A stretch of 8,956 nucleotides of DNA. Origin: Deltaproteobacteria bacterium. GTDB taxonomy: Bacteria; Desulfobacterota; DSM-4660; Desulfatiglandales; B25-G16. Of this stretch, positions 6,629 to 8,956 are shown one piece after another. Within the stretch, counting starts at the first letter, position 1; each line of letters starts with the position of its first letter. A model generated the notes under the pieces. That model saw only the letters and a list, made by a program, of their open reading frames with translations. It was not told the origin of the DNA and did no database searches. A program made the position numbers and the translations under genes. The DNA is taken from positions 1,627,517-1,636,472 of the forward strand of contig CP070660.1 of assembly GCA_020355145.1 (NCBI GenBank). Reading direction: 5' to 3'.

Positions 6629-7761
6629 TAGCCTCTCTCCTTTATCATCTCCCTGGCAATAACCATCCTCTGAATCTGATTGGCACCCTCAAAGATCTGT
6701 GTGAGTTTCGCATCCCTAAAGAGCCTTTCCACAGGATAGTCCTTTATGTAGCCGTAACCCCCAAGGATTTGAATAGCATCCGTTGTGATCTTCATAGCAA
6801 CATCACTGCAAAAACATTTGGACATAGACGCTAATTTTGTATTCGGTTCATTTCTATCATGAAGATTGGCTGCCTCTACCATAAGACCCCTACCCGCCTC
6901 TATCTGCATGGCTGCATCAGCAAGCATAAAACTTATGGCCTGGTGTTTAACTAGGGGCTTTCCGAATGTCTCCCTCTGGCAGGCATAATCGAGGGAGACA
7001 TCAAGGGCTGCCTCTGCTATCCCTAGGGCAAGGGCCGCGATACTTGGCCTGGACATATCAAAATCCTTCATAGCAATAACAAACCCCTCCCCTTCTTTCC
7101 CAAGCCTATTATCCCTAGGGACCCTGACATCCTCCAGGATAACCTCTGTGGTATTACTCCCCCTGAATCCAAGTTTATCCTCTGTCTTTCCAACGGACAC
7201 ACCTTCCTGATCCCTCTCGACCACAAAGAATGTCAATTCCTTTTCAGCTGTCTTTGCTAAAACAGTATATAGAGTTGCTACCCCTCCATTTGTGGCTAAA
7301 CATTTATGCCCATTTAAGATATAATCACCATTATTCTTTTGCGCCTTAGCCCTGATACCCGCCACATCAGAACCGGCATATGGCTCTGTTACCAGGTAGC
7401 TTATGAGCTCTTCTCCTTTTGAAAGTCGGGGAAAAAAGCGATCTCTCTGGTCCTTGTTTCCTGCTACTACTATTGGGTAACTTCCAACAGCCTGAACAAT
7501 AAGCATCAATGCCGAAGAGGCGCATGCCTTTGCTATCTCCTCAACACACAGGCAAAACATAAGGGTTTTATCCTCTTCAAGTCCGCCATAAGACGGTGGA
7601 AGAAATATCTGAAGGAGACCCATCTGGCCAAAAAGGCGGGCAATATCCCATTGAAAGACACCCTCCCTGTCAATCTCAGATGCTAAAGGGGCTATCCGCT
7701 CCTTTGCTACCCTCCTTACATTCTCCAATATAATCCTTTGTTCCTGACTAAGCTCGATCAT
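6628..7761 (-). CDS. Acyl-CoA dehydrogenase (FAD), substrate uncertain
   Basis: This 377-residue protein has the full length and layout of the acyl-CoA dehydrogenase family: an N-terminal helical domain, a middle beta domain with TEPYAGSD, and a C-terminal helical domain. The segment IFEGANQIQR near the end places the usual catalytic base at Glu358. KLGFRGSNT and RETFGKPL are also canonical. Such enzymes oxidise acyl-CoA thioesters to 2-enoyl-CoA and pass electrons to electron-transfer flavoprotein. The ATG at 7761 has only a distant AAGGA upstream. The stop overlaps the start of the SDR by one base (TAGTG), which suggests coupled translation. In this setting it could act on pimeloyl-CoA-derived intermediates, on cyclohexane or cyclohexene carboxyl-CoA, or on a branched acyl-CoA feeding the mutase. 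The YRS motif that binds the distal carboxylate in glutaryl-CoA dehydrogenase is not seen (about residues 83-85 read S-A-L). Confidence 0.92.
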   Translation of the reverse strand: MIELSQEQRIILENVRRVAKERIAPLASEIDREGVFQWDIARLFGQMGLLQIFLPPSYGGLEEDKTLMFCLCVEEIAKACASSALMLIVQAVGSYPIVVAGNKDQRDRFFPRLSKGEELISYLVTEPYAGSDVAGIRAKAQKNNGDYILNGHKCLATNGGVATLYTVLAKTAEKELTFFVVERDQEGVSVGKTEDKLGFRGSNTTEVILEDVRVPRDNRLGKEGEGFVIAMKDFDMSRPSIAALALGIAEAALDVSLDYACQRETFGKPLVKHQAISFMLADAAMQIEAGRGLMVEAANLHDRNEPNTKLASMSKCFCSDVAMKITTDAIQILGGYGYIKDYPVERLFRDAKLTQIFEGANQIQRMVIAREMIKERG

Positions 7762-7781
7762 GGTGGGTGCAATCCTTTTCT

Positions 7782-7830
7782 GGTAATCATTATTTGTTAC
7801 TCGAATAACGAATGACGACTAACCAATAAC
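7782..7830. repeat. Degenerate 7-bp tandem repeat with an inversion point
   Basis: The spacer between the acyl-CoA dehydrogenase and the B12 subunit is filled by 7-bp units. On the plus strand four contiguous units run GAATAAC (7803), GAATGAC (7810), GACTAAC (7817) and CAATAAC (7824). The preceding unit GTTACTC (7796-7802) is the same word inverted, giving an imperfect palindrome around 7802/7803. The units at 7782-7795 are more decayed. The heptamer GTTACTC recurs in the spacer at 5817-5837. Function is unknown. Confidence 0.6.
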
Positions 7831-7839
7831 AAGATCAAC

Positions 7840-8241
7840 CTAGCGCCTCAGGTTATCCTTAATATATTTGACAATATCTTCGGTGTAGGTGCCCGGACCA
7901 AAGATCTCTGCTATGCCTATCTCCTTCAGCGCAGGTATGTCCTCATCTGGAATGATACCCCCTCCAATAACCAGGACATCATTTACCCCCTTGTCCTTTA
8001 ACAATTCCATTATCCTGGGAAACAGGAAGTCATGGGCGCCAGATAGGATACTTAATGCAATAACATCCACATCCTCCTGGATGGCTGTCTCCACAATCTT
8101 TTCCGGACTCTGCCTTAAACCGGTGTAGATTACCTCCATCCCTGCGTCCATTAATGCATTGGCAATAACCTTTATACCCCTATCATGACCATCCAGACCA
8201 GGTTTAGTAGCCAGTACCCTAATCTTTCTCTTACTATCCAT
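7840..8241 (-). CDS. B12-binding small subunit of methylmalonyl-CoA mutase
   Basis: This 133-residue protein is a complete stand-alone cobalamin-binding domain. It carries the base-off/His-on signature DxHxxG as DGHDRG at residues 17-22, with His19 as the expected lower cobalt ligand. The partner motifs SxL (Ser64-Leu66) and GGG (93-95, in VIGGGIIPDED) line the nucleotide-tail pocket. The length fits the C-terminal domain of methylmalonyl-CoA mutase encoded as its own chain. The ATG at 8241 sits 6 bases after the stop of the large subunit. A G-rich stretch inside the end of that gene (8251-8255) may be its ribosome site, so the two are probably translated together. It should form the active mutase with the upstream large chain. 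The family also includes glutamate and methyleneglutarate mutase small chains, but the neighbour makes an acyl-CoA mutase by far the best reading. Confidence 0.93.
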   Translation of the reverse strand: MDSKRKIRVLATKPGLDGHDRGIKVIANALMDAGMEVIYTGLRQSPEKIVETAIQEDVDVIALSILSGAHDFLFPRIMELLKDKGVNDVLVIGGGIIPDEDIPALKEIGIAEIFGPGTYTEDIVKYIKDNLRR

Positions 8242-8247
8242 CTTAGA

Positions 8248-8956
8248 TCAACCCCCGATTGTGCTTACTGGCTGATATTCTCCAAAGACATCCCGTAATG
8301 CATCACAGACCTCTCCCAAGGTGGCATAAGACCTCACTGCATCCAGAATTACGGGCATCAGGTTATCACTGCCTCCCGCAGCCTTTTTTAACCTATCTAA
8401 TATACCCTTCACCCTTCCATTGTCTCGCTCTGATCTTAATTGTCTCAGCCTTTCCATCTGAGAAAGCCTAACAGCGGGATCCACCCTTAAAAGATCCCGT
8501 GGAGATTCCTCCTCTACCTGGAACCTGTTTACACCAACTACCACCCTCTCTGCCTTTTCAATCTCCCTCTGGTAGCGATAGGCACTTTCCTGGATCTCCC
8601 TCTGTATAAAGCCCTTCTCAATGGCTGATGCTGCCCCACCAAGCTCATCAATCTTATCAATATAGGCCAAAGCCCTGTCAAAAATCTCCTTTGTCAACCC
8701 CTCAATATAATATGAGCCACCTAAGGGGTCTACAGTGTCAGTGACACCAGATTCATAGGCAATAAGCTGTTGGGTCCTTAGGGCGATCTGAACCGCCTCC
8801 TCGCTCGGTAAACAAAAGGCCTCATCCATGGAATTAGTATGCAGTGATTGTGTTCCACCCAAGACAGCAGAGAGTGCCTGGAAGGCAACCCTTACTATAT
8901 TATTCTTGGGTTGCTGTGCGGTCAGAGTGCAGCCAGCTGTCTGGGTATGAAACCTC
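8248..8956 (-). CDS. Methylmalonyl-CoA mutase-type large (catalytic) subunit, C-terminal part, cut by window edge
   Basis: This is the C-terminal part, about 235 residues, of an adenosylcobalamin-dependent acyl-CoA mutase. The frame stays open to base 8956, so the true start lies outside; the TTG at 8862 is internal. Visible family motifs are RFHTQTAG and QQPKNNIVR just inside the edge, then GGTQSLHTNS, DPLGGSYYIE and VVGVNRF. These match the large chain of methylmalonyl-CoA mutase, which interconverts succinyl-CoA and (R)-methylmalonyl-CoA in the cytoplasm. The chain ends at STIGG without a B12-binding domain. That domain is the next gene, 6 bases downstream, so the enzyme is of the split two-subunit type. 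The residues that set substrate choice lie in the missing N-terminal part, so isobutyryl-CoA, ethylmalonyl-CoA or alkylsuccinyl-CoA mutase activity cannot be excluded. Family is certain; substrate is inference. Confidence 0.93.
   Translation of the reverse strand, partial: RFHTQTAGCTLTAQQPKNNIVRVAFQALSAVLGGTQSLHTNSMDEAFCLPSEEAVQIALRTQQLIAYESGVTDTVDPLGGSYYIEGLTKEIFDRALAYIDKIDELGGAASAIEKGFIQREIQESAYRYQREIEKAERVVVGVNRFQVEEESPRDLLRVDPAVRLSQMERLRQLRSERDNGRVKGILDRLKKAAGGSDNLMPVILDAVRSYATLGEVCDALRDVFGEYQPVSTIGG

Noticed and set aside
6628..7761. Naming the acyl-CoA dehydrogenase as glutaryl-CoA dehydrogenase from context
   Set aside because: The carboxylate-binding YRS motif is not present at the equivalent position, so only the family is called.
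7782..7830. CRISPR array
   Set aside because: The units are 7 bp, contiguous, degenerate and without spacers.
8248..8862. TTG at 8862 as the start of the mutase large subunit
   Set aside because: The frame continues upstream to the window edge with conserved mutase sequence (RFHTQTAG), so that codon is an internal Leu.

Overview
The window reads as a piece of the genome of a strictly anaerobic, aromatic-degrading bacterium, most likely of the Desulfobacterota (old Deltaproteobacteria) or a relative. The basis is the benzoyl-CoA lower pathway together with a split B12-dependent acyl-CoA mutase. Codon use is rich in AGG/AGA and ATA, and G+C is moderate by eye. The taxonomic call is inference from gene content and could be wrong. 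All ten confident genes lie on the minus strand, so transcription runs from high to low coordinates. I see no tRNA, rRNA, CRISPR array or transposon.

In transcription order, region 1 (8956 to about 4657) starts with the C-terminal end of a methylmalonyl-CoA-mutase-type catalytic subunit, cut by the window edge. It is followed by its separate B12-binding subunit, an acyl-CoA dehydrogenase, a short-chain dehydrogenase/reductase (SDR) and 6-hydroxycyclohex-1-ene-1-carbonyl-CoA dehydrogenase (had/bamQ). Region 2 (4614 to 2570) holds 6-oxocyclohex-1-ene-1-carbonyl-CoA hydrolase (oah/bamA) and cyclohexa-1,5-diene-1-carbonyl-CoA hydratase (dch/bamR). Region 3 (2532 to 40) holds a two-TM K+ channel with an RCK domain, a stand-alone cyclic-nucleotide-binding protein overlapping it by ATGA, and an RlpA-type lipoprotein with a SPOR domain.

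Dch, Had and Oah together hydrate cyclohexadienoyl-CoA, oxidise the alcohol, and hydrate and open the ring to 3-hydroxypimeloyl-CoA. The SDR and acyl-CoA dehydrogenase could serve the following beta-oxidation, although their substrates cannot be read from sequence. No benzoyl-CoA reductase is in the window. The mutase could handle methylmalonyl-CoA or another branched acyl-CoA.

The 137-bp spacer between oah and dch holds a perfect 12-bp hairpin and a candidate promoter. Dch may therefore be transcribed with the channel genes rather than with had and oah. Three other spacers are made largely of short degenerate tandem repeats of 7 to 9 bp that share words with each other. The least explained signals are the split channel/cNMP-sensor pair, these spacer repeats, the SDR with altered active-site motifs, and the mutase placed ahead of an aromatic ring-cleavage module. 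I found no clearly new defence or mobile system.
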